Source of the DNA: JBAXTE01 sp963556065
GTDB lineage: Bacteria > Bacteroidota > Bacteroidia > Bacteroidales > WCHB1-69
DNA length: 64,000 nucleotides
Reading direction: 5' to 3'
NCBI GenBank assembly: GCA_963556065.3
Contig: CAUVYH020000005.1
Span: 62,001-126,000, forward strand
A program made the position numbers and the translations under genes. How positions within the stretch are numbered: position 1 is the stretch's first letter; every line of letters begins with the position of its first letter. This document shows, piece after piece, positions 1-9,716 of the stretch. Below the pieces are notes generated by a model that searched no databases, was not told the origin of the DNA, and saw only the letters and a program-made list of their open reading frames with translations.

Positions 1-20
1 AAGATACAATATTAATTATT

Positions 21-1079
21 TTATTTTTTTCTGTGTTTTATAATCCGCTTCACCCAAATGGGAAAAATTATAAAACCGGCAAATAGATATGGATAATAAG
101 TAATCAATCGCCAGATAAATGATAAAGTGGGAGCCAGTCCCTCTGGAATGTAATCGGAAAGGAATACGGGAAAGAAAAATTCTGCGATGCCGCTACCTCC
201 CGGAGTTGGGCTTATAAGTAAAATAACCCACATAATTAATTGACGACCAAATATTTCAGCTTGTTGTGAAAGAGAAACTGCCGAAAAAGCACCAATTAAC
301 GCATTTACGACTAAAAATCGGGAAACCCAGGAGAGTACGGTTACTCCAAACGATGAGATCCAGAACTTAAACGGTTTGTTTTTAAATTCTTTAGAAGTGG
401 CTACAATTTCATCACCAAAATATTCCGACTTTGCCTGCCATTTTTTAAGAAGCCGATGTTTAAATAATCCGGTAATGATTGTTTTAAATTTGTGAGGGCT
501 GACAAATATTCCGATAGACAAAAGCAAAATAAGCAGGACAATAAAAAGATAGCCGATCCAGAACACTTCCTGCGTATGAAAATCTCCACCAAAGAGATGA
601 AACTTTGCAGCCGGAAAGATTTGCTGAACACCTGAAAGTAATACTGCAATCGGAACAGCTATAATATAGAACAGCTCATCCATAATGGCGGTTATCATCA
701 CAATGGCAGTAGATTTGCCTAAGCTAATCTTATCCTGATGAATAATAAACATCGCAACAGCAGATCCGCCAACCACAGAGGGGGTAATTGCGGACGTAAA
801 TTCCCATAACATGATTATTTGAAAACCATGAAGCCAGTTTAGCTTATAATCGGTCAATATTCGTAATCGAAGGATGTAAAAAAAGTCGCGCAATAAAAGA
901 AAAAAGATGGAAAAAAATAGATATTCGAAAAATTGAAAATTGACGTTGATTTGAGAAAAGGCTTGAGGATTAAAGTCACGAAATAAAAGATAAAAAGCTA
1001 CCGAAATACCGAGAATAATAGGAATAATTACTCTTTTAGCTTTAAAATATTTTGAAATCGAATGAATATCAATAGCCAT
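21..1079 (-). CDS. UPF0104 / lysylphosphatidylglycerol synthase-type transmembrane protein
   Basis: Predicted inner-membrane protein of 352 residues, almost entirely hydrophobic segments (about seven or eight helices). The signature of the UPF0104 / LPG-synthase flippase-like domain is visible: SAITPSVVGGSA in the middle and SPTPGGSGIAE at about residues 288-300. Family members are linked to lipid or glycolipid translocation; the substrate here cannot be told. The soluble aminoacyl-transfer domain of MprF is absent, so this is the stand-alone membrane form. The reading frame is open upstream to 1376, but that extension runs into recJ and lacks similarity, so I chose the ATG at 1079 (MAIDIHS). 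It follows recJ on the same strand after 88 bp. Function inferred from family only. Confidence 0.8.
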   Translation of the reverse strand: MAIDIHSISKYFKAKRVIIPIILGISVAFYLLFRDFNPQAFSQINVNFQFFEYLFFSIFFLLLRDFFYILRLRILTDYKLNWLHGFQIIMLWEFTSAITPSVVGGSAVAMFIIHQDKISLGKSTAIVMITAIMDELFYIIAVPIAVLLSGVQQIFPAAKFHLFGGDFHTQEVFWIGYLFIVLLILLLSIGIFVSPHKFKTIITGLFKHRLLKKWQAKSEYFGDEIVATSKEFKNKPFKFWISSFGVTVLSWVSRFLVVNALIGAFSAVSLSQQAEIFGRQLIMWVILLISPTPGGSGIAEFFFPVFLSDYIPEGLAPTLSFIWRLITYYPYLFAGFIIFPIWVKRIIKHRKK

Positions 1080-1167
1080 TTTTTTAGGTAAAGATACTAT
1101 TGTTTTACATAAAAAAACACTATTGACTGCTAAAATGTTAGGTAAATAGATTATCTGAACTAATGAT

Positions 1168-2928
1168 TTATTCGGGGAATAAAATATCTTTAATATTGAA
1201 TTGTGTAGTGACTTTAGACATAAACTCATTTTCTTCGATAGAATATGCAATGTCAAAACGATCGTATTTCCCATTAATAAGATTTTCTGCGTATGCATCA
1301 GCCAAATTAAAGCCGATAGCATCGTAAAATTCACGGCATTTGGCATGGGATATCTGAAGTTTGAGATGCTTTTCACCTACAATCCTTGTTGTTCCTTGCA
1401 TTACATGATTGGTTCTGAACACGGGAGTCATATTGTTGGGACCAAATGGCGCAAATTGTTTTAGAACATTAATAAACTTTGGATTTATTTCGGAAATCTG
1501 AAGCTCTGCATCAATGGTTACTTCAGGAATTAAGGCTTCGTCGGATATAGAATCGGCGACTACCTGTAAAAACCGTTCTTTAAATGCGGGGAAATTTTCG
1601 GGCAAAATAGAGAGTCCTGCTGCATATTTATGACCGCCGAAATGTTCCAATAAATCGTTGCATTTGTCAATTGCATCATAGATGTCAAAATCTTTAACAG
1701 AACGTGCTGACCCGGTGATTAATCCGTTTGATTGTGTGAAAACTATAGTTGGCTTATAATATTTTTCCACTAATCGGGAAGCTACAATTCCAACAACCCC
1801 TTTGTGCCAGTCTGGGTGATATACGATGGTTGCTTTTTGGCTTTCAAAGAGTGGATCCGCTTCGAGCATTTTAATCGCATCTTCTGTTGTATTTTTATCT
1901 TTTTCCTGTCGCTGTTTATTGTAATCATCGATCATTGCAGCAATTGTGTTCGATTTTTCGTTGGCAGTGCAAATAAGGAGGTTTACGGAATTTCTTCCGG
2001 TATCAATACGACCTGCGGCATTAATTCTTGGGCCAATAAGGAAAACAATATCACTAATGGTTATTTCACGGGTAAAAATGGAACCGATGGGATAATCATT
2101 GGGTAGCTTTTTAATGTCAACTTTACTTTGAAGTAAAATTGTTTTTAAACCTAATCGGGGTTTTTCATTAATTACTTTAAGCCCAAAATAAGCTAGGATT
2201 CTATTTTCATCGATAATCGGTACCAAGTCGGATGCAATACTAATTGCTACTAAATCAAGGTATTGGGTGAGTTCTTCGAAAGGAATTCCGTTTTTTTGAG
2301 CATATCCCTGAATTAATTTAAAACCCACTCCGCATCCGGATAATTCTGTAAACGGGTAATTACAATCTAAACGCTTCGGGTTTAAAATTGCATAAGCGTT
2401 AGGCAGTGTGTCTCCGGGGCGATGATGATCGCAAACAATAATATCCACATGTTTTTCTGCAGCTTTTTCAATTTGCTCAAATGCTTTTATTCCGCAATCG
2501 AGGACAATCATCAGTGAAAAACCGTTTACAGATACATAATCGATGCTGGCTTGTGAGATGCCATATCCTTCGGTGTATCTGTCGGGAATGTAATATTCAA
2601 TATTTGTGTTAAATTGTTTAATAAAAGAATATACTAAAGCAACAGCAGAAGTGCCATCAACGTCGTAATCGCCGAAAACCATGATTTTTTCTTGTTTATC
2701 AATAGCTTGCTTTATGCGATTTACCGCTTTGTCCATGTCTTTCATCAAAAAAGGATCATAGAGCTTTTCCAGCGATGGACGAAAAAAATTGCGAGCTTGT
2801 TCAAAAGTAGTGACCCCGCGTTGTACCAGAAGACGTGCCAAAACAATGGATATGTTGAGCTTCTTAGCCAATTGAGCAACTAAAGCGTCATCTTGTGGAT
2901 CGAGTAATGTCCATTTTTTTGTCATCAT
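1168..2928 (-). CDS. recJ: Single-stranded-DNA-specific exonuclease RecJ
   Basis: 586 residues, the usual RecJ length. It degrades single-stranded DNA 5' to 3' in recombination and base-excision or mismatch repair. The DHH phosphoesterase motifs are visible: DYDVDG at residues 87-92, LDCG near 140, and the DHH triad at 167-169, with the SGCGVGFK stretch just after. The C-terminal half carries the DHHA1 part (HFGGHKYAAGLSI) and an OB-like end (FAPFGPNNMTPVF). Two ATG codons sit side by side at the start (2928 and 2925). Transcribed away from the Bax-inhibitor-like gene at 3352; the membrane-protein gene ending at 21 follows in the same direction. Confidence 0.95.
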   Translation of the reverse strand: MMTKKWTLLDPQDDALVAQLAKKLNISIVLARLLVQRGVTTFEQARNFFRPSLEKLYDPFLMKDMDKAVNRIKQAIDKQEKIMVFGDYDVDGTSAVALVYSFIKQFNTNIEYYIPDRYTEGYGISQASIDYVSVNGFSLMIVLDCGIKAFEQIEKAAEKHVDIIVCDHHRPGDTLPNAYAILNPKRLDCNYPFTELSGCGVGFKLIQGYAQKNGIPFEELTQYLDLVAISIASDLVPIIDENRILAYFGLKVINEKPRLGLKTILLQSKVDIKKLPNDYPIGSIFTREITISDIVFLIGPRINAAGRIDTGRNSVNLLICTANEKSNTIAAMIDDYNKQRQEKDKNTTEDAIKMLEADPLFESQKATIVYHPDWHKGVVGIVASRLVEKYYKPTIVFTQSNGLITGSARSVKDFDIYDAIDKCNDLLEHFGGHKYAAGLSILPENFPAFKERFLQVVADSISDEALIPEVTIDAELQISEINPKFINVLKQFAPFGPNNMTPVFRTNHVMQGTTRIVGEKHLKLQISHAKCREFYDAIGFNLADAYAENLINGKYDRFDIAYSIEENEFMSKVTTQFNIKDILFPE

Positions 2929-3351
2929 TAATAATAAGTCCGTTTAAGTGTTGTAAAATTAAAGCATTTAATTGGAAATATAAAATATATAGCCTGTTTT
3001 TAACAAAAGGATATTCATTTATTTCATTCAAGTTTATTAGGACTCTATAAGTGAACGACATAAAATAAGTGATTTTTTAAATTTATAAGATTTGAGCTAT
3101 AAAATTTATAGTTACCCGATAAAAAGCTGAGATTTTTCACTATCGTTCAGAATAACAATGGGGTAAGATCTCATTATTGTAGTTTAATTTTTACAGGATA
3201 ATCGTGTTATAAAATATAAATCATCCTATATTCAATGGATTTCAATAATCCGACTACCGTTTAAAAACAATTCTTTTTTCCGTTAAACAAATATAAAAAG
3301 CTGTAATTTCATTAAAAACGATTAATTTTGTACAAATAAATTATTTTAAAA
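2929..3351. other. Intergenic region between divergent recJ and Bax-inhibitor genes
   Basis: 423 bp, AT-rich, with no convincing ORF. Around 3135-3165 it holds a segment resembling half of the common 'cattctgaacgatagtg' type of dispersed bacterial intergenic repeat. A TAnnTTTG box for the rightward gene lies at 3323-3330. Nothing else stands out. Confidence 0.5.
3323..3330 (+). promoter_or_regulatory. Bacteroidota -7 box (TAATTTTG) for the Bax-inhibitor-like gene
   Basis: Exact TAnnTTTG match ending 21 bp before the ATG at 3352, about the spacing seen before prfA and the amidophosphoribosyltransferase gene. No clear TTG -33 box 19 bp upstream. Confidence 0.5.
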
Positions 3352-4083
3352 ATGGAAAATAGAAATCAATTTTTTGCAAATAACAATGACGAGCAAGTTA
3401 TTTCATCTTCACGTTCATTTGTTTCGGGTGTTTTTGCCTGGATGTTTTTAGCTTTATTAATTTCTTCTGTAGCAGCTTATCTTTTTGCTACAAATGCCGA
3501 ATTAATGGGATATTTATCAACATATACCCCGAAAGGTGTCCGACCCACAGGATTGGGATATATTGTGATGTTTGCACCTCTTGGATTGGTAATGCTATTG
3601 AGTTTTGGGATCAACAAACTATCATTTTCCTCAATGTCTGTGATCTATTTGATTTATGCATTGGTTACCGGAATCAGTTTGAGTTTCATCTTATTGACAT
3701 ATACCGGAGAATCGGTGGTGAAAACTTTTGGAGTAACAGCTTTAATGTTCGGATCTATGGCTGCGTTAGGCTATACTACAAAGATGGATTTAACTCGTTT
3801 CGGATCGATCCTGTATATGTGTCTGATCGGAATTATCATAGCCATGTTGGTTAATTTCTTTATGCATAGCAGCGGTTTGTCCTATATTATTGACATTGCT
3901 GGAGTGTTGATCTTTACAGGTTTGACGGCATACGACATGCAAAAGATTAAAAATATGGGAGAAGGCCTTTCAACTGCTGAAGAATCAACCAAAAAGATGA
4001 TGCTCATGGGGGCTCTAAATCTATATCTTGATTTTATTAATATGTTCCTGTTTTTATTACGTCTTTTTGGCGATCGTCGATAG
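3352..4083 (+). CDS. Bax inhibitor-1 / YccA family membrane protein
   Basis: 243 residues with a short polar N-terminus followed by seven hydrophobic segments. The end of the protein has the BI-1 family features: acidic and polar residues near the last helices and TAYDMQKIKNM after helix six. In the family, members such as YetJ and YccA act as pH-dependent calcium-leak channels or interact with FtsH; no specific partner can be inferred here. Length and layout match the family, and no residue seems missing. Followed by fabD on the same strand after 94 bp, possibly co-transcribed. Confidence 0.9.
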   Translation: MENRNQFFANNNDEQVISSSRSFVSGVFAWMFLALLISSVAAYLFATNAELMGYLSTYTPKGVRPTGLGYIVMFAPLGLVMLLSFGINKLSFSSMSVIYLIYALVTGISLSFILLTYTGESVVKTFGVTALMFGSMAALGYTTKMDLTRFGSILYMCLIGIIIAMLVNFFMHSSGLSYIIDIAGVLIFTGLTAYDMQKIKNMGEGLSTAEESTKKMMLMGALNLYLDFINMFLFLLRLFGDRR

Positions 4084-4177
4084 GAAGGTCCACGGTCGGT
4101 TCATGATACAGTTAATATGATTAATTCAAGCTTATACAGGTTTTTAAACCTAATTATAAATTAAAAAGGATATTTAG

Positions 4178-5056
4178 ATGAAAGCATACGTATTTCCAGG
4201 GCAAGGCGCCCAATTTGTAGGAATGGGAAAAGAATTATATGATACCAATCCTGTAGCTAAAGAACTTTTTGAAAAAGCAAATGAAATCTTAGGATTCCGT
4301 ATTACCGATTTAATGTTTTCGGGTACCGATGAAGATCTTCGCCAAACCCGTGTTACACAACCGGCTATCTTTTTGCATTCGGTGCTATTGGCAAAATCAC
4401 TAGGTGCTGACTTTAACCCGGAGATGGTTGCAGGTCACTCATTGGGAGAATTTTCCGCATTGGTGGCATCAAGTGCGTTATCTTTTGAAGATGGTTTGAA
4501 ATTGGTTTACAAACGCGCTTTGGCAATGCAAAAAGCTTGTGAAGTTGAACCTTCAACTATGGCTGCAATTTTAGGATTGGACGACGACAAAGTGGAAGCC
4601 ATTTGCAAAGAAATAAAAGAAGTAGTAGTTCCAGCCAATTATAACACGCCGGGTCAGCTTGTAATTTCCGGCTCAATTTCCGGAATTAATGAGGCTTGCG
4701 AGAAGCTGAAAGCTGCAGGTGCAAAACGTGCATTGCCTCTTAAAGTGGGTGGTGCTTTTCATTCACCACTTATGGAGCCGGCACGCGTCGAATTGGCAGA
4801 AGCAATAAAGAACACTCCTTTCAGTACTCCGGTTTGTCCGATATATCAGAATGTAAACGCTAAACCAAGCTCCGACCCTGAGGTAATTAAACAAAACCTG
4901 ATTGATCAGCTGACTTCTCCGGTTCGCTGGACACAAACCATTCAGAACATGACGGCCGATGGTGGCGATGATTTTATGGAACTGGGGCCGGGTAATGTGT
5001 TGCAGGGAATGATTAAAAAAATTGCGCCTGAGGCAACTACTGCAGGAATGCAATAA
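4178..5056 (+). CDS. fabD: Malonyl-CoA:ACP transacylase FabD
   Basis: 292 residues, normal for FabD. It moves the malonyl group from CoA to acyl carrier protein to start type II fatty-acid elongation in the cytoplasm. The FPGQGAQ oxyanion-loop motif is at residues 6-12, the nucleophile elbow GHSLGEF puts the catalytic serine at 88, and the catalytic histidine lies at about 195 in GGAFHSPLMEPA. The C-terminal ELGPGNVLQG motif is present. It stands apart from other fatty-acid genes, common in Bacteroidota. A weak hairpin (5078-5110) follows. Confidence 0.95.
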   Translation: MKAYVFPGQGAQFVGMGKELYDTNPVAKELFEKANEILGFRITDLMFSGTDEDLRQTRVTQPAIFLHSVLLAKSLGADFNPEMVAGHSLGEFSALVASSALSFEDGLKLVYKRALAMQKACEVEPSTMAAILGLDDDKVEAICKEIKEVVVPANYNTPGQLVISGSISGINEACEKLKAAGAKRALPLKVGGAFHSPLMEPARVELAEAIKNTPFSTPVCPIYQNVNAKPSSDPEVIKQNLIDQLTSPVRWTQTIQNMTADGGDDFMELGPGNVLQGMIKKIAPEATTAGMQ

Positions 5057-5409
5057 TCACGGATAAAAAATAATGTAGAAGCCAAGCTTGTTATATGAAA
5101 CTAAGGCTTCAAAAAGTAGAATGAAATCGGGAACAAAACAACCGAAAGTGAAGAATATTAAGGGTGGAAAAATTGTGAAAAAATAGATAGAATACACGAT
5201 AAAAATGTATAGAAGTTCACGGTAAAAGGTTTATGGAACCTTGCATTTACCACATTTACCTTGTTTGGTTCTACTTTTGAAGAATTTGCAACTTCTAAAA
5301 AAACTTTTATATTTAAGTGTGAAATCAACAGTTTATTCATATTAGCAAGGGCGTTTTATTTATAAATTTCTCATTACAGTTTCTATTGGAATCAGGGCAG
5401 ATAAAAAAA
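5057..5409. other. Intergenic region fabD to GT22-like gene
   Basis: 353 bp with no supported gene; a 60-codon minus-strand frame at 5158-5340 has no features of a real protein. A 6-bp stem hairpin (GAAGCC at 5078-5083, GGCTTC at 5105-5110) followed by a short A-run could be a weak terminator of fabD. Confidence 0.4.
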
Positions 5410-6912
5410 ATGAAGATAAGTAAAGACATCATCGGTTTTAAAACCATGTGTTTATTTTTACTTGTGATAATTGTATATCTAACTACAGCGTACAACAGCA
5501 CGGGGTACTATCATGCCGATGAGCAATATCAGGTAATAGAATTTGCCGGATTAAAATCAGGGACACATCAGCCGAGTGATTTAGCTTGGGAATTTCATAA
5601 AAAAATCCGTTCCATGATTCAACCCACGCTTTGTTTTATTGTTTTCGGAGGTCTGAAGGCTGTAAATATTACAGATCCGTATAATCAGGCTTTTGTATTA
5701 CGGTTGATATCGGCGTTGTTCTCATTAATCGCAATTTGGTTTTTTATCAGGAGCACCTATGGGATGATAGATGAAAAGTATAGGCTGAGCTATTGTTTGC
5801 TTTCATTCCTGCTTTGGTTTATCCCCTTGATCGGTGTCCGGTTTTCTTCCGAAACATGGTCCGGATTATTCTTCCTTTGTGGATTATCGCTTCAGTTTAA
5901 TCAAAATATTAAAATAGAAAAAACATATTGGATAGGAGTGCTTTTCGGATTGAGTTTTCTTTTCCGATTTCAAATTGCTTTTGCAATACTGGGTTTTTGT
6001 CTGTGGCTGCTTTTCATCAATAAAACAAGGGTTAAGGATGTCTTTAAGATCGTATTCGGCTTTTTGGTTATATTGGCATTTGGAGTCCTGATTGATTTCT
6101 GGTTTTATGGGCAGTGGGTGTTCTCACCTTGGAACTATTTCTATAGCAATATTGTTGAGGATGCAGCATCTTCGTTTGGAGTATCACCATGGGGATACTA
6201 TTTTCAGCAAATTGCAATTATGCCGTCATTACTAATCGGGATTATCATTTTTTGCGCTATTCTTGTCTTAATTCTGTTTAAGCATAACCATTTTTCAGTT
6301 TGGATTATAATTTCTTTTATCCTGATTCATTCATTAATTCCGCACAAAGAAGAACGATTTCTCTTTCCGTTAGTGTTTTTACTTCCATTGATGTTTATGG
6401 TTTCATATCAAACAGCGATGAATTTAATTCACAGTAATATTATTAAAAAAGGACTGAAGTATCTACTGATTTCCTTTTTTGTGATTATAAATACAATCGG
6501 ACTGGTTGCTGTTAGCCAGAAATCAGCAGGAATGGGACGAATGAAAATTACGCAATATATTCACGATAACTACAAAGAAAAGCATATCAATTTAATTCAT
6601 TGTTCATGGGCTAATCCGTATAATCCGTGGCATGGTTTGCCTACAAAGTTTTATCTGGAAAAGAATATGAATTGCAAACGTATAAACAGCTTGTGCGAAT
6701 TAAACGACTCTTTGATAATGCATGATGCCGTTAATCTGTTAATTACCCGTAAAGTTGATTTACAAGATCAAAGTTGTGTTGGCAAAATAAAAGAACAAGG
6801 TTTTGTCTTTAAAGCTCAGAGTATTCAACCCTGGATCGAGAAGCTTAACGTTTATTATAAAGGAATAAACGGGGATGATATTCTAATGCTTTATGCGTAT
6901 AAAGGAAATTGA
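5410..6912 (+). CDS. GT22-like (Alg9/PIG-B type) membrane mannosyltransferase
   Basis: 500 residues with about ten hydrophobic segments, a GT-C fold layout. Two signatures match family GT22, best known from eukaryotic ALG9/ALG12/PIG-B alpha-mannosyltransferases: HADEQYQVIEFA at residues 35-46, where the acidic pair lies in the first extracytoplasmic loop, and HKEERFLFPL at 312-321, matching the family's HKEFRFI-P motif. It should use a polyprenyl-phosphate-linked sugar on the outer face of the inner membrane; acceptor unknown. The frame also opens at TTG 5386, but the ATG at 5410 is preferred. It is not in a glycan operon here: fabD is upstream and prfA downstream, each separated by more than 140 bp. 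Confidence 0.75.
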   Translation: MKISKDIIGFKTMCLFLLVIIVYLTTAYNSTGYYHADEQYQVIEFAGLKSGTHQPSDLAWEFHKKIRSMIQPTLCFIVFGGLKAVNITDPYNQAFVLRLISALFSLIAIWFFIRSTYGMIDEKYRLSYCLLSFLLWFIPLIGVRFSSETWSGLFFLCGLSLQFNQNIKIEKTYWIGVLFGLSFLFRFQIAFAILGFCLWLLFINKTRVKDVFKIVFGFLVILAFGVLIDFWFYGQWVFSPWNYFYSNIVEDAASSFGVSPWGYYFQQIAIMPSLLIGIIIFCAILVLILFKHNHFSVWIIISFILIHSLIPHKEERFLFPLVFLLPLMFMVSYQTAMNLIHSNIIKKGLKYLLISFFVIINTIGLVAVSQKSAGMGRMKITQYIHDNYKEKHINLIHCSWANPYNPWHGLPTKFYLEKNMNCKRINSLCELNDSLIMHDAVNLLITRKVDLQDQSCVGKIKEQGFVFKAQSIQPWIEKLNVYYKGINGDDILMLYAYKGN

Positions 6913-7012
6913 TTTTTTTACAGGATTAAAGTCGGGTTAAAAAGATAATCAATATGAAGTGATTTAGTGAACAGGGAACCAAGGCTTCATCCCCAAAATC
7001 CTTCCCCATATA

Positions 7013-7042
7013 TTGAAATTTAGACGAAAAGTAGTACCTTTG
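7013..7042 (+). promoter_or_regulatory. Promoter of prfA (TTG-N19-TACCTTTG)
   Basis: TTG at 7013-7015 and TACCTTTG at 7035-7042 with 19 bp between them match the Bacteroidota -33/-7 consensus. The ATG of prfA is 20 bp further on. Confidence 0.65.
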
Positions 7043-7061
7043 CACTCAAAATAAGGATCAA

Positions 7062-8141
7062 ATGGAAAATTTAATCGACAAACTTGATGTAGTCTATCAT
7101 CGCTGGCTCGAAATCGGGGAGCAAATTAATGATCCCGACATTATGAGCGACATGAAACGGTATGTTAAGCTGAACAAAGACTATAAGGATTTAGAACCTA
7201 TTATTGAGTCATATAAAGCATATAAGAATTTACTTGCAAACATCGACAATGCTCGGGATATTTTGGCCGTAGAAAAAGATGAAGAGTTCAGAGAACTGGC
7301 TAAAGAGGAGTTGTCTGCAAATCTTGAGCGGGTAGAAAAAATGGAAGAAGAAATTCGTTTAATGCTGATTCCTTCCGATCCGCAGGACAGTAAAAACGCA
7401 GTAATCGAGCTTCGAGCCGGTACCGGCGGGGATGAAGCCAGTTTGTTTGCAGGAGATCTTTATCGAATGTACACCCGATTTTGCGAACGTCAGAATTGGA
7501 AAATCGAAGTGGTAAGCGTTACCGACGGGACCGTTGGGGGATATAAAGAAGTTATTTTTAATGTGATTGGCGACAGAGCTTACGGCATTTTAAAATATGA
7601 ATCGGGTGTGCATCGCGTACAGCGTGTTCCACAGACAGAAACTCAAGGCAGAGTTCATACATCTGCTGCTTCTGTAGTCGTATTGCCCGAAGCCGATGAG
7701 TTTGACGTGGATATCAAACCTTCAGATATTCGAAAAGATACATATTGCTCGTCGGGACCGGGAGGACAATCGGTGAACACCACCTACTCAGCTGTTCGGC
7801 TTACACACGTTCCCACCGGAATTGTAGTGGCCATTCAGGATGAAAAATCACAGCTTAAAAACCTCGATAAGGCAATGAAAATTCTTCGTACCCGTATTTT
7901 TGAATTGGAATACCAAAAATACCTTGACGAAGTTTCTTCAAAACGCAAAACCATGGTAGCTACCGGCGACCGCTCTGCGAAAGTAAGGACATATAACTAT
8001 CCTCAGAACAGGGTGACCGACCACCGCATCAATTACACGATGTACAATCTCACAGGATTTATGGACGGCGATGTCCTCGATTTGATTGAAGCATTGCAGG
8101 TGGCTGAAAATGCGGAACGGTTGAAAGAAGCTGTAAGCTAG
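7062..8141 (+). CDS. prfA: Peptide chain release factor 1
   Basis: 359 residues, the RF1 length. It recognises UAA and UAG stop codons and triggers release of the finished protein from the ribosome. The GGQ peptidyl-hydrolysis motif is at 234-236 (SSGPGGQSVNTT). The codon-recognition tripeptide is a PxT type, P-Q-T at 190-192 (RVPQTETQGRVHTSA), not the SPF of RF2, so this is RF1. The N-terminal helical domain is intact. It has its own promoter and stands alone. Confidence 0.96.
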   Translation: MENLIDKLDVVYHRWLEIGEQINDPDIMSDMKRYVKLNKDYKDLEPIIESYKAYKNLLANIDNARDILAVEKDEEFRELAKEELSANLERVEKMEEEIRLMLIPSDPQDSKNAVIELRAGTGGDEASLFAGDLYRMYTRFCERQNWKIEVVSVTDGTVGGYKEVIFNVIGDRAYGILKYESGVHRVQRVPQTETQGRVHTSAASVVVLPEADEFDVDIKPSDIRKDTYCSSGPGGQSVNTTYSAVRLTHVPTGIVVAIQDEKSQLKNLDKAMKILRTRIFELEYQKYLDEVSSKRKTMVATGDRSAKVRTYNYPQNRVTDHRINYTMYNLTGFMDGDVLDLIEALQVAENAERLKEAVS

Positions 8142-8282
8142 GTGTTTGATTTGTCATTGCTTTGCTAATAACATAAACATATTGTTGAATCACAAAAGAA
8201 TAAAGCAATACAAGTAAATGGTGATATTTCACCTCCAATTTATCGTTGCTAAACTTAAACAACACACTAGAAAGGCATAATC

Positions 8283-9062
8283 ATGAGCGGAATTTTGTGG
8301 AAAGAAATGGTTTTCGGTCCGATTAAGAGTCGTCGGTTAGGAAGTTCGTTAGGCATCAATTTATTGCCGGGGAAACTGAAAATTTGTTCGTTCAACTGCA
8401 TTTATTGTGAGTGTGGCTGGGGAAAGGAAATCGATACTGTTGCGGATAAAGTGTTTTCACTTGCCCAAATTTCAGAAGCGTTGGAGTTACGTCTCAAAGA
8501 GTTGAAAGCTGAAAATGCGTTAATAGACAGTATTACTTTTGCGGGGAACGGAGAACCGACCATGCATCCTCAGTTTGTGGAAATTGTTGAGGTTGTGGTT
8601 TCTCTTCGTGATCGCTATTTTCCCAAAGCAAAGACTTCTTGTTTGTCTAACTCGACTCGGGCTTTCGATCCCAAGATAAGAGGCGCATTAATGAAACTCG
8701 ACAATGTGTTGATGAAACTTGATGCAGGAGATCAAAAGACCTTCAATTTAATCAATCGTCCGTTTACTCCTATTTCGGTAGCAGAAGTGGTAAAAAATCT
8801 CGTAGCCTTTAAGGGATCCATTTCCATTCAAACCTTGTTTTTAAGAGGAGAGTATGAGGGAGAAATCATCGACAATACCACAGATAAAGAAGTGTCAATT
8901 TGGCTTGATAAAATTGCTGAAATTGCGCCTAAAAAAGTAGTGATTTATCCGATAGATCGAGAAACGCCTGCTCGCAACTTACAAAAAATCGATTTTGAAA
9001 CCTTGAATGCTATTGCTGAAAAAGTTCGTGCGTTAGGTATTCTCTGTGAAGTTTATTCATAG
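8283..9062 (+). CDS. Radical SAM protein (COG0731-like)
   Basis: 259 residues. A CxxxCxxC cluster (CSFNCIYC, cysteines 35, 39 and 42) binds the 4Fe-4S cluster that cleaves S-adenosylmethionine. A TFAGNGEPTMHP stretch at about residues 82-93 is the GGE-like SAM-binding strand. Overall it resembles the COG0731 group, which includes wybutosine-related Fe-S oxidoreductases, but lacks extra domains, so its substrate is unknown. It follows prfA after 141 bp and is convergent with the dCMP deaminase gene. The ATG at 8283 is the only sensible start. Confidence 0.8.
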   Translation: MSGILWKEMVFGPIKSRRLGSSLGINLLPGKLKICSFNCIYCECGWGKEIDTVADKVFSLAQISEALELRLKELKAENALIDSITFAGNGEPTMHPQFVEIVEVVVSLRDRYFPKAKTSCLSNSTRAFDPKIRGALMKLDNVLMKLDAGDQKTFNLINRPFTPISVAEVVKNLVAFKGSISIQTLFLRGEYEGEIIDNTTDKEVSIWLDKIAEIAPKKVVIYPIDRETPARNLQKIDFETLNAIAEKVRALGILCEVYS

Positions 9063-9218
9063 AAGTGTAGCTGAAAATCTTAAAAGTCGGTTATATACTT
9101 CCAAAAATTTTTGAAATTATTGGGGCATTTTTTATGTTGGATTCACATAGATAGCGATGCACCAAACAATTAAGAACGACTGATCTTGTTTATTTTCTTT
9201 ATCGCGCGGTTAATCAAA

Positions 9219-9716
9219 CTACTGTTTTTCATATTTCATCACCTCTTCCGAAAAGAATTCCAGAGATACTCCAGCTTGAGCAAACATTTCTTCCGACTCG
9301 CTTCCGGCGTGGTATTTTTTTTCACAGACAACTCGTTTAATTCCGCAGTTGATAATAAGCATTGCACAGGTTCTGCAGGGAGTCATCCGACAGTAAAGTG
9401 TGGCATGGTTTAAAGAGATCCCGTTTTTTGCGGCCTGGCAAATTGCGTTTTGTTCGGCATGAACGGTGCGAACGCAATGGGTGGTTTCATGACCATCTTC
9501 GTGAACCGTCTTTTTTAGTTGATGTCCTACTTCATCGCAGTGCGCCAGCCCTATCGGCGAACCGACGTAACCTGTGACCAGTATTTGCCGATCGCGAACA
9601 ATTATGCATCCACTTCTTCCCCGATCGCAAGTTGCACGGGTGGCTACCGTATTTGCTATTTCCATAAAGTATTCGTCCCAACTCGGGCGGATATACTTTT
9701 GTTCCTGATTACTCAT
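9219..9716 (-). CDS. Deoxycytidylate (dCMP) deaminase family protein
   Basis: 165 residues. Zinc-dependent deaminase turning dCMP into dUMP, feeding dTMP synthesis. The zinc site is complete: HAE at 86-88 with catalytic glutamate 88, and PCRTC with cysteines 114 and 117. An N-terminal TCDRGRSGCIIVRD segment is typical of the dCMP deaminase / ComEB group rather than cytidine deaminase. Its start overlaps the end of the upstream nucleotide kinase gene by 8 bp, so the two are almost surely translated together and act in the same nucleotide pool. Confidence 0.9.
   Translation of the reverse strand: MSNQEQKYIRPSWDEYFMEIANTVATRATCDRGRSGCIIVRDRQILVTGYVGSPIGLAHCDEVGHQLKKTVHEDGHETTHCVRTVHAEQNAICQAAKNGISLNHATLYCRMTPCRTCAMLIINCGIKRVVCEKKYHAGSESEEMFAQAGVSLEFFSEEVMKYEKQ

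Noticed and set aside
401..649. 82-residue minus-strand frame inside the membrane-protein gene
   Set aside because: Fully inside a supported gene in another frame; no protein features.
5158..5340. 60-residue minus-strand frame in the fabD-GT22 gap
   Set aside because: No homology-like pattern, no promoter box, AT-rich noise.
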